The translations under genes were made by a program, and so were the position numbers. A DNA stretch of 34,281 nucleotides, taken from assembly GCA_001725945.1 (NCBI GenBank), contig LRMT01000031.1, positions 1 through 34,281 of the forward strand, in the 5' to 3' direction. Of the stretch, positions 16,325 to 26,412 are shown in pieces. The stretch is from Cupriavidus sp. UYMMa02A (lineage in GTDB: Bacteria; Pseudomonadota; Gammaproteobacteria; Burkholderiales; Burkholderiaceae). Position 1 is the stretch's first letter, and each line of letters opens with the position of its first letter. The notes under the pieces are model-generated. The model was given only the letters and a program-made list of their open reading frames with translations. It was not told the origin of the DNA and did not search any database.

Positions 16325-17913
16325 TCAACCGTGCCGCGCGTCGGCGGTCGCTGCGTCGATCACAAAACGGTTCCGCCCGGCCCGCTTGGCCTGGTACATC
16401 GCGCTGTCGGCCCGATGCAGCAGCGGCTCGAGCCGCGGCGCATCGGGCATGGCGCAAGCGGCGCCGACGCTGATCGTCACGAACGGCTGCACCGGCGTTC
16501 CGTTGTGCGGTATGCCAAGATCGCGCACCGCCGCGACCAGGGCCCGGGCCACGGCCCGCGTTCTTCCTGCGTCGACGCAGGCAGCACTACCGCGAATTCC
16601 TCGCCGCCCAGGCGGGCACAGAACTGCGTGCCCGTCATCACCCGCGTCAGCGCTGCGGCCACCTGGCGCAGGCATTCATCGCCGCGCGGGTGGCCATACA
16701 GGTCGTTGTACTGCTTGAACAGATCCACGTCGAGGATCAGCAAGCCCAGCTCCTCGCCCCGCTCAAACGCCCGGCTCACGGCGGCCATTGCCTCGCGCTG
16801 GAAGTAGCGGCGGTTCGGGATGTGGGTCAGGGCGTCGATATCGAGATCCGCCTGCACACGCGACAATTGTTCCTCGGTCTGCCCGAGCCTGGCCGTCAGC
16901 GCCAGTTCGCGCGACTGGTAGCGGCTGATGTCAAGCAGGAAGACAAGCGTGCCAATGCGCTTGCCGTCCATGCGGCTCACCGCTTCCGCCGTCAGTTCGA
17001 AATGCGCGCCGGGCGGAATGAACGGACGTGCGACGCCTTCGCCGCCGGCCCGCTGCGGGCGCAAGAGCACTTCCTCCCAGCCGGGTGGCACCGGTTGCCC
17101 GCGACGCAACTCCGGCACCAGCCGCACAGCGGCCGGGTTGTACTCGACGACCCTGCCGTCAGCACCGAGGATCACGCAACCCTCGCCAAGCGCATCGAAC
17201 ACGCGCAGCGCGCGTAAGGCCAATGCGTCGAGATGCGTGCGCAACCCGCAGAACCAGACCAGCACGGCCATCACTGAGAACGTGGCCGGCGTCAGGTCGC
17301 CGCCGAGCGGCCCGGTCCAGCGCAGCAGATAGGCAATATGGGCCAGCAGCGGCAACGCCAGGCTGCCCGCCAGTACGGCGCGGCCGCGCCGCGACAACGC
17401 ATCGTTGGGAACCTCCGCCGTGACGAGGAAATAGAAGCCCAGCGCCAGCAGCAGGTATGACCAGGCCGCCATGACACCGTAGCCCGCGCCATGCTCGAAC
17501 ACGGCCCCGGGCGCCATGCCCGGCGGCATCAGCGTAATGCGTGTCCAGACCAGATGGTGGTGCGAATTGGTCAGGACCAGGACCACGCTCAGCACGGCCG
17601 CCAGAATCGGGATCGACAGCAACGACCACGGCACCACGTAGCGTGGCCGGCTCAGGTGCACCATCGCCACCAGCCAGCCGATCGGCACGGCGACGATGCC
17701 GAAGTACTGGATCTCGGCCCAGAAGATCCGCCCGGGCAAGTCCGCCGAGCTGATCTCGAGCAACCGCCCGCCGCTCCAGATCACCACGCCGCCGGCCAGG
17801 ACCAGGAACGCCTGGATGGTCGGATCATCGCGCCGGGGCCATGCCAGGACGGCCATGCCGATACTGCACACGACCGCGATGGTCAGGCAAAGAATGAGTG
17901 GATACGAAGGCAT
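16325..17913 (-). CDS. Membrane diguanylate cyclase, 7TM-PAS-like-GGDEF (one frame break)
   Basis: Predicted cyclic di-GMP synthase of about 530 residues. The N-terminal 220 residues form seven hydrophobic segments of the histidine-kinase N-terminal 7TM type (ending near VMAVLVWFCGLRTHLDAL). A PAS-like domain follows (FDALGEGCVILGADGRVVEYNPAAVRLV), then GGDEF from about residue 360: DALTHIPNRRYFQREA, LLILDVDLFKQYNDLYGHPRGDECLRQVA and the active loop RLGGEEF. The inhibitory RxxD site expected five residues before the loop is TGTQ, so product inhibition is probably lost. The frame breaks near 16560 (STQEE | ARAVARALVAAV); one base restores the end HRADSAMYQAKRAGRNRF. It converges on the lipoprotein operon. 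Confidence 0.87.
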
Positions 17914-18040
17914 GGGAACCGGCTTCTATTTCCCGATCACGACGCGCATCGTGATTTCCGTGTTGGGGTCGGTGGTGATGTGAATTCTCCGGTGCTGCGC
18001 AGCGCCCTGGTTCGCAAGATCAGGCGCCATAGGACATAGA

Positions 18041-19459
18041 TTATCCCTCCGCCGTCTCTGTCCGATGCACCACCGCCCGCGACTCCTGTGGCGACAGCTG
18101 CATGAAGATCCACGACGAGGCGCACGTAATCAAGCCCATGCAGATAAAGGTGGCATGAAATGCCGGCAGCACGCCCGGCGGCCCGTTGCCGAAGCCCTGC
18201 TCGAAAGTGGCCAGCAGCGCCCCCGCCGAGGTGACGGCCAGGCTCATCGACAGCATCTGCACCATCGACAGCATGCTGTTGCCGCCGCTGGCGCTGGTGC
18301 CGCTCAGGTCCTTGAGCGTGACGGTGTTCATGGCAGTGAACTGGATGGAGTTGACCATGCCGAAAAGCGCCAGCAGCGGGATCACCATCACAGCGGCCGC
18401 TGCGGAGTGATCAGTGCAAAGGCGGCCATCGTGACGCCGACGGCGAAGGTGTTGGTGACCAGTACGCGGCGGTAGCCGTGGCGCTCGATCAGGCGCGTGG
18501 CAAGGCGCTTGGATGCCATGCCGGCGGCGGTGACCGGCAGCATCATCAGGCCGGCATCGAACGGCGAGTAGCCCAGGCTCACCTGCAGCGTCAGCGGAAT
18601 CAGGAATGGCATGGAGCCATTGCCGATCCGCGCGAACAGGTTGCCGAGCAGACCCACGCTGAAGCTGTGGATGCGAAAGAGCCGCAGCGTAAAGAGCGGC
18701 TGGCGCCGCCGGCCCGCGTGCAGCACGTAGGCGGTCAGGGCGGCCATGCTGGCGATCAGCAGCATCAGCACGGTGGCGTGCTGGAAGCCCAGTTCGGCCA
18801 GTCCGTCGAGCGAGAACGAGAGCGCCAGCATGCCACCGCCAGCAGGACATACCCGGCGATGTCGAAGCGGCCGATGCCGGACTGGCGCGCATTGGGCATG
18901 TAGCGGACCGTGGCTAGCGCGCCGAGGATGCCGACGGGCACATTGATCAGGAAGATCCAGTGCCACGACAGCGCCTGCGTGAGCCAGCCGCCCAGCGTGG
19001 GCCCGATCAGCGGGCCGATCATGCCCGGGATGGCGACAAAACTGAGCGCCTGCAGATACTGGTCGCGCGGAAACGTGCGCAGCACCGAGAGCCTGCCCAC
19101 CGGCAGCAGCATGGCCCCGCCTACGCCTTGCACCACGCGCGCCGCCACCAGGAACGGCAGCGTGCCCGCGTACGCGCACAGCAGCGAGCCGAGCACGAAC
19201 AGCGCGATGGCAGTCTGGAAGATGGTGCGCGTGCCGAAGCGGTCCGCCAGCCAGCCCGAGGCCGGGATGATCACGGCCATGGTCAGCGAATAGGCGATCA
19301 CCACGGACTGCATGCGCAGCGGCTTTCGCCGAGGCTGCGCGCCATGGACGGCAGCGCGGTGTTGACGATGGTGGAATCCAGCGTCTGCATGAAGAAGCCG
19401 ACCGCCACCACCCATAGCATGATGCGGCGGGTGCGGTCGTCAGGCATGGGCGTAGTCAT
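18041..19459 (-). CDS. mdtD: MdtD-like DHA2-family MFS multidrug exporter (three frame breaks)
   Basis: Inner-membrane drug:H+ antiporter of the 14-segment DHA2 type. The sequence follows E. coli MdtD closely in motif order: [105 protein letters not shown] and a late [26 protein letters not shown]. Breaks near 19321, 18834 and 18403 each need one base; restored length is about 474 residues. The start at 19459 ([12 protein letters not shown]) is preferred over an upstream in-frame ATG at 19504. No mdtABC or efflux-fusion genes adjoin. Substrate unknown. Confidence 0.83.
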
Positions 19460-19546
19460 GGCTGCATACTCCGGTGCTGGTCGGCGTGCCGGCCAAAGCC
19501 GCAACCTTAGGCCTGCAATGGGTAGCGTGGCAAGTTCGTACGCGTC

Positions 19547-21706
19547 TTACATTGCCGCACGCAGGCCGACAAAGAAGCGGCGGCCCGGTGCCGGCTCGAA
19601 ATAGCGGCCGTTCGCCTCATTGACGATCACCGAGCCGATGTACTTGCGGTCTGCGATATTGTCGATGCGGCCGAAGGCGAACAGCCGCGTCTTGCCGATG
19701 CGGAATTCGTAGCCGGCACGCAGGTTGAAAGTGGCATAGCCGGGCGCGGCCTGGGTGTTGAGGTCATCGGCATAGATGCGGCTGTCCACGTGCATTTCCG
19801 CGCCGAGCACGAGCGGCGGCAGCGGTCGCCAGGCGACGTCCAGGTTCAGGCTGTGGCGCGCCGTGCCGGGCAGCCGGTTGCCGGCGTTCACGGTCTGCCC
19901 CTGCGCGTTGAGGAACGATTCGCCGAAGTAAGCCGACAGGTAGGTATAGGCGAGGCCGGTCTCGAACCGGCTGCCCGCCACGCCGTCGGCCGATGCGCCG
20001 ACCTGCGTGCCGAAGCCCCCGCGCCACGCCAGTTCCAGGCCGCGCCGGTGCACGCCATTGACGTTCTGGTAGACGGTGCGCCCGGCGTTGTTCGACAAGG
20101 GCACCACTTCGTCATGGCTGTCGGCGCCGAACAGCGCCGCCTCCAGCCGCTGGCGCTGCTGCTGCCATTTGACGCCGATCTCGCCCTGGCGGCTGGTGGA
20201 GGCCTGCAGTCCCAGGTTGCTGCCGACGCCGCCCGGCCCGTATGCCACCTCGGTCAGCGTGGGCGATTCAAAGCCTCGCCCAAGGTTGGCGTAGACGTTC
20301 AACGTGTCGAGCGCGTGCCAGACCATCCCCAGTACCGGGCTGACATTGTTGTAGGTGGTGGACCCGCTGTCGTCCGGGCTGGCGGCGGTGATGAAGTGGT
20401 CGTCGATGCTGAGCCGCACCCGGCTTGCCCGCACGCCGCCGACCAGCTCCCACGAAGGATGGAACGTCCAGTCGAACTGCGCGAAGGCACCGAAGTCGCT
20501 GGTCTTGTCGGTTTCGTCGCGGCGCAGCGCGCCCTGGGTACCGTTGTTGTTGACAAAGCCCGTGCGGCCGTCGCGCATGCCGTTGGCCTCGACGCCGGCA
20601 GTCCATTGCAGCGGCAGACCGCCGGCGGTGGTACGCCGCGCCCATGACAAAGCCACACCGCCATAGGACCGGTCGAGATCGACAATGCCGCCGGACGAGG
20701 TCGCGGCAATGCCGCTCATGCCCAGCCGCTGGTTGAGCTGGCGCGTGCCGCCATAGAGCCGTGCCTGCAGGCTGTCGGCTTCCGTCAGCTTGTGGTCCAC
20801 CACGACGCCGGCCTGGGTCTGCTCGACGGTCTTGCCTGTGTCGAACTGCGCGGCGGCCGGCACGGACTGTCGCGGGTTGGCGTCGGCCTGCGCACGCGTG
20901 AGCCCCAGCGGATCTTGCGCGAGCGGCTGGTTGAAGTAGTTGAACTGGCCGGTCACGCGCGTGGCGTCGGTGGGCTGGGCCACGACCTTGGCGTTGAGCT
21001 GGTAACGCGCGCGGCGCTGTGGTCGCGGTAGCCGTCGGTCTGGTAGGTCCATGCGTCCAGCGTGCCGCCCAGCTTGTCGTTGCCGCCGCCGAGCGCCACG
21101 CCGGCCTGCCACTGGCCGTCGGAACCGAACCCGGTCGAAGCGCGGCCAGTGAAGCCGTTCTTGGGCGGGTCCGGCGTGAACACCTGCACCACGCCGCCCG
21201 AGGCATTGCCGTACATCTGCGCGAACGGGCCGCGCAGCACCTCCACGCGGCTGGCATTGGCGAGGTCGCGGTCGCAGCCTGGCCCTGCCCGTCGGGCATG
21301 GTGGCGGGAATGCCATCGACATACAGGCGCACGCCGCGCACGCCGAAGGTGGAGCGCGTGCCGAAGCCGCGCACGGAAAGCTGCAGATCCTGCGAATAGT
21401 TCTGGCGGTCGCGCACCGCCACGCCCGGCACGCCGGCCAGTACTTCGGACAAGTTCACGAGCGGCGTCGTGGCACGCAGCGGATCGACGGGAACGCTGTC
21501 GACCGCGGCAGGCGCATCGAAACGCCGCTGTTCGCTGCGCGATGCACTGACCACCACATCCGGAAGCGCCGCTTCAGCCTCGACGGCGCCCGCATTGCCG
21601 GCGGCGGCGAGACAGGCCAGCAGCTGAACGCCGAGACTGCCGATGCCGTCGGATGGCAGGCGGCGATTCGCCGGATTGCCAGGATCTGCTTGCCGCCTGT
21701 CGTCAT
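19547..21706 (-). CDS. yncD: TonB-dependent outer-membrane receptor, YncD/PqqU type (about three frame breaks)
   Basis: Outer-membrane TonB-gated receptor of about 720 residues. The match to E. coli YncD (PqqU, the PQQ uptake receptor) is strong across the plug: LPDVVVSASRSEQRRFDAPAA, VRDRQNYSQDLQLSVRGFGT, RLYVDGIPATMPDGQGQ and VEVLRGPFAQMYGNASGGVV; then DGYRDHS, GRGFESPTLTEVAYG and the C-terminal GSVIVNEANGRYFEPAPG. Breaks near 21017 and 21281 need one base each; a third in the signal region (about 21685) joins MTTGGKQILAIRRIAA to LGVQLLACLAAAGNAGA. The C-terminus ends in RAAM rather than the usual aromatic residue. PQQ as ligand is inferred from YncD similarity; no PQQ-enzyme gene is adjacent. 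Confidence 0.83.
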
Positions 21707-22001
21707 CGTGGAAGAGCGGTTGCGAGCTGGCGCGGTCGTGGAATGCCATCCGGCGCCGGGTTGAGTGGATGCCAGGTAACTTTATATGGTCTGTGCCTGG
21801 TTTGCCATTCCGCGCGGTTGCGGGAAAACCCCTCTTCGCGCCTCGCATGAATAATCAAAAAATTTCAATAACTCGTTTACGAACCGCCCCTTCTCGCTGC
21901 GCATCGCCCCTCTAGAATTCTCTCAACGGCAACAAGCGAACCCAGATGCCGCCGCAAGCTCCGGATTCAATTCATTTGTTTATTCAGTGAGGCAAGACAC
22001 C
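21707..22001. other. Divergent intergenic region between the TonB receptor and wrbA-like genes
   Basis: About 295 bases that contain both promoters. A block around 21846-21882 is markedly AT-rich (AATAATCAAAAAATTTCAAT) against the GC-rich surroundings and is the likely promoter core. No convincing Fur box or standard -35/-10 pair was identified. Confidence 0.4.
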
Positions 22002-22620
22002 ATGAATACCCAGCAAACCCGCGTCGCCATCGTCTATCACAGCGGCTACGGCCACACCGCGAAGCAGGCGCAGGCCGTGGCACGCGGCGCCGGCAGCGTC
22101 GAAGGCGTGGAAAGCCTGATGATCAGCGTCGACGAAGTCGACCAGCACTGGGACACGCTTGAACAGGTCGACGGCATCATCTTGGCGCGCCGACCTACAT
22201 GGGCAGTGCCTCGGCACAGTTCAAGGGCTTCATGGACGCGACCTCGCGCACTGTCTTCGCCAAGGGCGGCAAGTGGGCAAACAAGGTGGCAGCCGGCTTT
22301 ACCAATTCGGCGTCGCGCTCGGGCGACAAGCTCGCCACGCTGCAGCAGATCGCCATCTTCGCGGCCCAGCACGGCATGCACTGGGTGAACCTTGGCCTGC
22401 CCCCGGGCCACAACAACTCGAAGTCGACCGAGGACTCGCTCAACCGCCACGGCTTCTTCCTGGCGCCGCCGCCCAGTCCAACGCGGATGAGAGCGCCGAT
22501 GTGGTACCGCCGCTGGCCGACCTGCGCACCGCCGAGCATCTGGGTGCACGCGTCGCCGAAGTGGCACAGCAACTCGCCGCCGGCCGCCACGCGCTCGCCA
22601 CGCTGAAGCAAGCCGCCTGA
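22002..22620 (+). CDS. WrbA-like flavodoxin/NAD(P)H:quinone oxidoreductase family protein (two frame breaks)
   Basis: Cytoplasmic FMN flavoprotein of about 207 residues. The FMN phosphate loop is IVYHSGYGHTAKQAQAVARG, the second flavin loop is GAPTYMGSASAQFKGFMDATS, and KWANKVAAGFTNSASRSGDKLATLQQIAIFAAQHGMHWVNLG follows the WrbA/flavodoxin_2 order. WrbA-type enzymes reduce quinones by two electrons. Breaks near 22183 (expected ILFGAPTYMG) and 22463 (expected FLGAAAQSNADESADV) need one base each. The end is TGA 22618-22620, immediately followed by a strong terminator. Divergent from the TonB receptor. Confidence 0.84.
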
Positions 22621-22623
22621 CAT

Positions 22624-22653
22624 ACAAAGCGCAACCCCATGGTTGCGCTTTGT
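22624..22653 (+). terminator. Strong hairpin terminator after the wrbA-like gene
   Basis: Perfect 13-bp arms, ACAAAGCGCAACC (22624-22636) and its complement (22641-22653), close a CCAT loop four bases after the stop codon. The arm ends in TTTGT, so a U-rich tail partly lies within the stem. On the other strand the stem is also preceded by an A-rich tract, so it could act in both directions. Confidence 0.75.
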
Positions 22654-22656
22654 CGT

Positions 22657-22702
22657 CCGCCCTCCTAATATGCAACCAGTCAGTTGCACATCAGGAGGGC
22701 GG
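22657..22702 (+). promoter_or_regulatory. Composite inverted repeat burying the ribosome binding site of the SRPBCC-arsR pair
   Basis: Outer arms CCGCCCTCCT (22657-22666) and AGGAGGGCGG (22693-22702) are exact complements. They enclose a second perfect dyad, TGCAAC (22671-22676) and GTTGCA (22683-22688). The 3' outer arm contains a perfect Shine-Dalgarno AGGAGG (22693-22698) 6 bases before ATG 22705, so in RNA it would be paired with CCTCCT. The inner dyad resembles an ArsR-type operator, and the downstream ArsR protein is the natural candidate ligand. Confidence 0.7.
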
Positions 22703-22704
22703 CT

Positions 22705-23235
22705 ATGACTTCATCCACGGATCGCATTGAACGCAGCATCCTGCTCAAGGCGGATGCGTCGCGCGTGTGGCACGCGTTGTCCGATGCCGAAAGCTTCGGC
22801 AGCTGGTTTGGCGTGAAATTCGACAGTGGCGTGGTGTTCGCGCCCGGTCGGCGCGCGCAGGGCCACGTGACCTACCCCGGATATGAACACATCGTCTTCG
22901 CGGTGCAGATCGAACGGATGGAGCCAAAGCGGCTGCTGTCATGGCGCTGGCACCCCGCGGCGGTCGAGCCCGGCCGTGACTACTCGGACGAGCCCACCAC
23001 CCTTGTCGTGTTCGAACTGAAGCCGGTCGAGGACGGTACGTTGCTGACCATCGTGGAGTCCGGTTTCGACCAGATCCCGCCGCAGCGGCGCCTGGAAGCG
23101 TTCCGCATGAACAGCGGCGGCTGGGACGAGCAGATGCGCAATATCGCCAGCCATGTCGCAGTCCCGCATGAGCCTTGCCCGACCTGCGGGCGCGCGCCTC
23201 GGTATTTGCCGCGCTCGGCGATGAAACCCGCCTGA
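22705..23235 (+). CDS. AHSA1/SRPBCC-domain protein
   Basis: Small cytoplasmic protein with the START-like AHSA1 fold: IERSILLKADASRVWHALSDAESFGSWFG near the start, FAVQIERMEPKRLLSWRWHP in the middle, and a C-terminal helix FRMNSGGWDEQMRNIASHVA. Such proteins are commonly encoded with an ArsR regulator; ligand unknown. The domain ends at about residue 155, but the frame runs on through PHEPCPTCGRAP into the arsR gene, overlapping it by about 60 bases. One extra C near 23164 would instead stop it at TGA 23169-23171 as HVAVPA, giving a classical ATGA overlap with an arsR start at 23168. I think the long tail is an artefact. ATG 22705 has AGGAGG 6 bases upstream. Confidence 0.83.
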   Translation: MTSSTDRIERSILLKADASRVWHALSDAESFGSWFGVKFDSGVVFAPGRRAQGHVTYPGYEHIVFAVQIERMEPKRLLSWRWHPAAVEPGRDYSDEPTTLVVFELKPVEDGTLLTIVESGFDQIPPQRRLEAFRMNSGGWDEQMRNIASHVAVPHEPCPTCGRAPRYLPRSAMKPA

Positions 23236-23510
23236 AGCTGGTGGTGGCGCTGTGTGCGGGCGGGGCGATGTCCATTGCCCAGCTCACCGCGGGCAGCGAC
23301 ATGACGAGACAGGCCGTCACCAAGCATTTGCTGGTGCTGGCTGAAGCCGGCCTGGTGCATGACATCAAGGTGGGGCGCGAACGGCTCTGGCAATTCGAGC
23401 CGGCACAGGTAGAGTTGGCGCGCCGCTCGCTCGAGACCATCGCGCAGCAGTGGGACCACGCGCTGCTCGGACTCAAGGCTGCCGTGGAAGCGCCATGGCC
23501 GCCCGCATGA
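23175..23510 (+). CDS. ArsR-family winged-helix transcriptional regulator
   Basis: Small repressor-type regulator of about 112 residues: FAALGDETRLKLVVALCAGGAMSIAQLTAG, recognition helix MTRQAVTKHLLVLAEAGLV, and wing DIKVGRERLWQFEPAQ. No ELCVCDL-type metal-binding Cys motif is present, so metal sensing is not supported; members paired with AHSA1 proteins usually lack it. The open frame begins with TTG 23175; ATG 23168 lies 7 bases upstream in another frame and would be the natural start (MSLADLRARAS) if one C of 23178-23180 is extra. It probably controls its own operon through the dyad at 22671-22688. Confidence 0.85.
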   Translation: MPDLRARASVFAALGDETRLKLVVALCAGGAMSIAQLTAGSDMTRQAVTKHLLVLAEAGLVHDIKVGRERLWQFEPAQVELARRSLETIAQQWDHALLGLKAAVEAPWPPA

Positions 23511-23523
23511 AGGACAGTCATGC

Positions 23524-23574
23524 TCAGAAGCGGTGACGCAGGCCGATGGTCGCACCGGTCCGGATAGGAACGCC
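23524..23574 (-). pseudogene. C-terminal remnant of a general porin
   Basis: On the minus strand 16 codons read GVPIRTGATIGLRHRF and stop at TGA (23524-23526). The last ten residues are the hallmark end strand of burkholderial porins, ending in Phe, and the last seven are identical to the end of the porin at 27104-27807. An in-frame TAA lies directly upstream (23575-23577), and no further porin sequence is visible beyond it. It looks like a leftover gene end between arsR and the penicillin-binding protein gene. Confidence 0.5.
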
Positions 23575-23755
23575 TTATGACGCAATGGCCACAACCGTGA
23601 AGATTGAGAATAATTGAGTGCCCCATGCGCATCTTTTGTTCAGTCTTCTCCATGCAAGCCGGGGCGTTTGGTAGGATTCAGTCTTTTCGAAGACCGGTGT
23701 TCCGAGTGCCCCGAGTTGTCCTGTGCCCCCGCCTGGTGATGATCGTGATTGCGTC

Positions 23756-26273
23756 ATGAGGCTGGACAAGATCAAGTCCCTGCTCACCCCGCCGCTGGCC
23801 CAGACCTGGGCACAACTGCAACCGGTGCAACGCATCAAGACCCTGCGGTCTCTGCGACGCCCGACCCGCCGCCAGGCATGGCTGGCCGTGGCGGCCGTCC
23901 CTGCTGCGTTCCTGCTCTATGTGCTCGTGCTGATCCCCTTCACGCCGAGCATCAGCGATATCCGCAAGGCCAGGTTCGAACGGCCGGCGCAGGTGCTGTC
24001 GTCCGACGGCAAGGAACTCGCCGTCTTCAAATGGGCCAACCGCGACTGGGTCAAGCTGTCCGAGATCTCGCCCAGTGTGGTCGATGCGCTGATCGCCACG
24101 GAAGACCACCGCTTCTACGAGCACCATGGCCTGGACTTGCGGCGTACCGCTTCGGCGGCGCTGCATACGTTTTCGGGCGACCGCCAGGGCGGCTCCACCA
24201 TCACCCAGCAGCTCGCGCGCAACCTGTATCCGGACGAGATCGGCCGTGCGCCGACGATGACGCGCAAGCTCAAGGAAGCGATCACCGCGTTCAAGATCGA
24301 GGCGCTTTACACCAAGGACCAGATCCTCGAGACGTACCTGAACACGGTGCCGTTCCTGTACAACGCGTACGGCATCGAGATGGCCGCGCGCACGTACTAC
24401 GACAAGTCGGCCCGTGCGCTCGACGTGCTGCAGAGCGCGACGCTGATCGGCATGCTCAAGGGCAACAGCTACTACAACCCGGTGCTGAACCCCGAACGCG
24501 CGCTCGATCGCCGCAACACGGTGCTGGCGCAGATGGTCAAGCGCGGCAAGCTCGATGCGGGCCGCTTCGAGCAGCTCAAGAAACGGCCGCTGCGCATCGA
24601 CTTCGAGCGCCAGACGGAGCCGCCGGGTCCGGCACCGCACTTCGCCCAGCAACTGCGCAAGTGGCTGATCGGCTGGGCCGACCGCAATGGCTATGACATC
24701 TATGCCGATGGCCTGGTCGTGCACACCACGATCGACGCGCGGCTGCAGGCACTCGCCACGCAGGCCGTCACGGCGCAGGCCAACCGGCTGCAGTCGATCG
24801 CGAATGCGGCCTGGGCGCCGCGCGCCGGATGGGCGGCCAGCAAGGACCTGGTCCAGGCCTTCGTGCGCGAAACGCCCGAGTACCGCAGTGCCGTCGCGGC
24901 CGGCACGCCGCCCGAGGCAGCGCTCAAGCACCTGCTTGCCGACACGGCATTCATGCAGGCGCTGCGTCAGCAAAAGACGCGCATCCAGGCAGGCTTTATC
25001 GCCATCGATCCACGCAGCGGACAGATCCGCGCCTGGGTCGCAGCCGCGATTACACGCAAGACGCCTTCGATCATGTGCAAAGCGCGCGCCGCCAGCCGGG
25101 CTCGACATTCAAGCCCTTTGTCTACGGCGCCGCGTTCCAGCAGGGCAAGACGCCCGACGACACGCTGATGGACCAGCCCGTCGAGATCGAGCTCGCCGGC
25201 GGCGAGGTGTGGCGCCCTACCGACGAAGGCCGCCCGAGCGGCCGCGCCATGTCGCTGCGCGACGGCCTGGTCTACTCGCGCAACACCATCACCGCGCAGC
25301 TGATGCAGCAAGTCGGACCGCCGCGCGTGGCGAGGCTCGCGCAAGCGATGGGCGTGCGCGACAGCAAGCTCGACGCCGTGCCGTCGCTGGCGCTGGGCAC
25401 AAGCCCCGTCACGCTCAAGGAAATGGTGGCGTCCTATGCCACCATCGCCAATGCGGGCGAATACATCGCGCCAACCATGGTGACCCGCATCGAGGACCGC
25501 GATGGCAAGGTCCTGCAGGAATTCCAGCCGGCGCGCGCCGAGCGCGCCCTGCCCGCCGCCACCACGCAGACGCTGCTCGACGTCATGCGCGACGTGATCG
25601 ACCGCGGCACCGGCGCCAGCATCCGCTCGCGCTTCGGCATCCGCGCCGACGTGGCCGGCAAGACCGGCACCACGCAGGACAATGCCGACGGCTGGTTCAT
25701 CCTGATGCACCCCGAACTGGTGGCCGGCGCGTGGGTCGGCTTCAACGACAGCCGCGTCACGCTGCGCAGCGATTACTGGGGACAAGGGGCCCACAGCGCG
25801 CTGCCGATCGTCGGTGACTTCTACCAGCGCTCGCTGCGCAGCCGCATCATCGACGGCCGGGCCCGGTTTGCCGAGCAAGAGGAATCGGGCGCCTTCAGCG
25901 CGCTGGCCACGCATGTGCGCGGATGGTTCATGCGACTGTTCGGCGGAACGCAGGCGCCGCAGGCACCTGCCGCACGCCCCGCGCCGCGCCGCCCGGCATT
26001 GCCTTCGCCGGAAGCCGATGTCGCGCCGCAGCCACCGGCGCCGATGGCCAATGCCCAGGATGCGTCCGACGCTTCCGGCATGGCGCTCGATCGCGGCGAG
26101 GTCCTCATCGCAACTCCGGAACCGGCGTCTACTCCGGTTCCTGCTCCGGCGCAATCATCGGACACGGCGGCCCCCACGAGACCGGCGCCGCCCGCCGCCT
26201 TGCCGAACCAGCCTCATCCGCACCGGCAACAGCCGTGCCAAACACTTCCGACGCCGGGCTGACCCTCACGTAG
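23756..26273 (+). CDS. Bifunctional penicillin-binding protein, PBP1 class A (one or two frame breaks)
   Basis: Inner-membrane peptidoglycan synthase of about 839 residues. A cytoplasmic basic tail and one membrane anchor (AWLAVAAVPAAFLLYVLVLIPF) precede the GT51 transglycosylase domain (ATEDHRFYEHHGLD, QGGSTITQQLARNLYP). The transpeptidase domain has the active Ser in PGSTFKPF, SRN in YSRNTITAQL and KTGTT. A Pro/Ala-rich tail follows. The frame breaks near 25040 (AWVG | SRDYTQDAFD, one G missing). A second break near 26203 is likely, since the other frame continues the Ala/Pro/Ser-rich tail to TAG 26271-26273; without it the stop is TGA 26260-26262. Start ATG 23756. Confidence 0.88.
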
Positions 26274-26326
26274 CGCTTGCGGTGTGACGCGAAAGCGTCT
26301 CCGCACACCCTGCGCACACCGCTACG
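26269..26326 (+). terminator. Nested inverted repeat at the end of the penicillin-binding protein gene
   Basis: CGTAGCG (26269-26275) pairs with CGCTACG (26320-26326). Inside, GGTGTG (26281-26286) pairs with CACACC (26304-26309), and GACGC (26286-26290)/GCGTC (26295-26299) closes a GAAA tetraloop. There is no T-run, so it may act as an mRNA end-stabiliser or weak terminator. Confidence 0.45.
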
Positions 26327-26412
26327 CGTCCCAAAGGCCGGAAACTACTCCTGGCAACAGCGCCGATCCCTGCCTACATTGATTCCATCGATGTTCGCAG
26401 GAGGGCACGGCC

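Noticed and set aside
17937..17955. ATCACG-N8-CGTGAT inverted repeat upstream of the GGDEF gene
   Set aside because: Only six bases per arm and no related copy nearby; too weak to call as an operator.
23160..23200. CPTCGR zinc-ribbon-like motif at the end of the SRPBCC protein
   Set aside because: It occurs in the stretch where the frame overlaps arsR and the AHSA1 domain has already ended. A one-base correction removes it.
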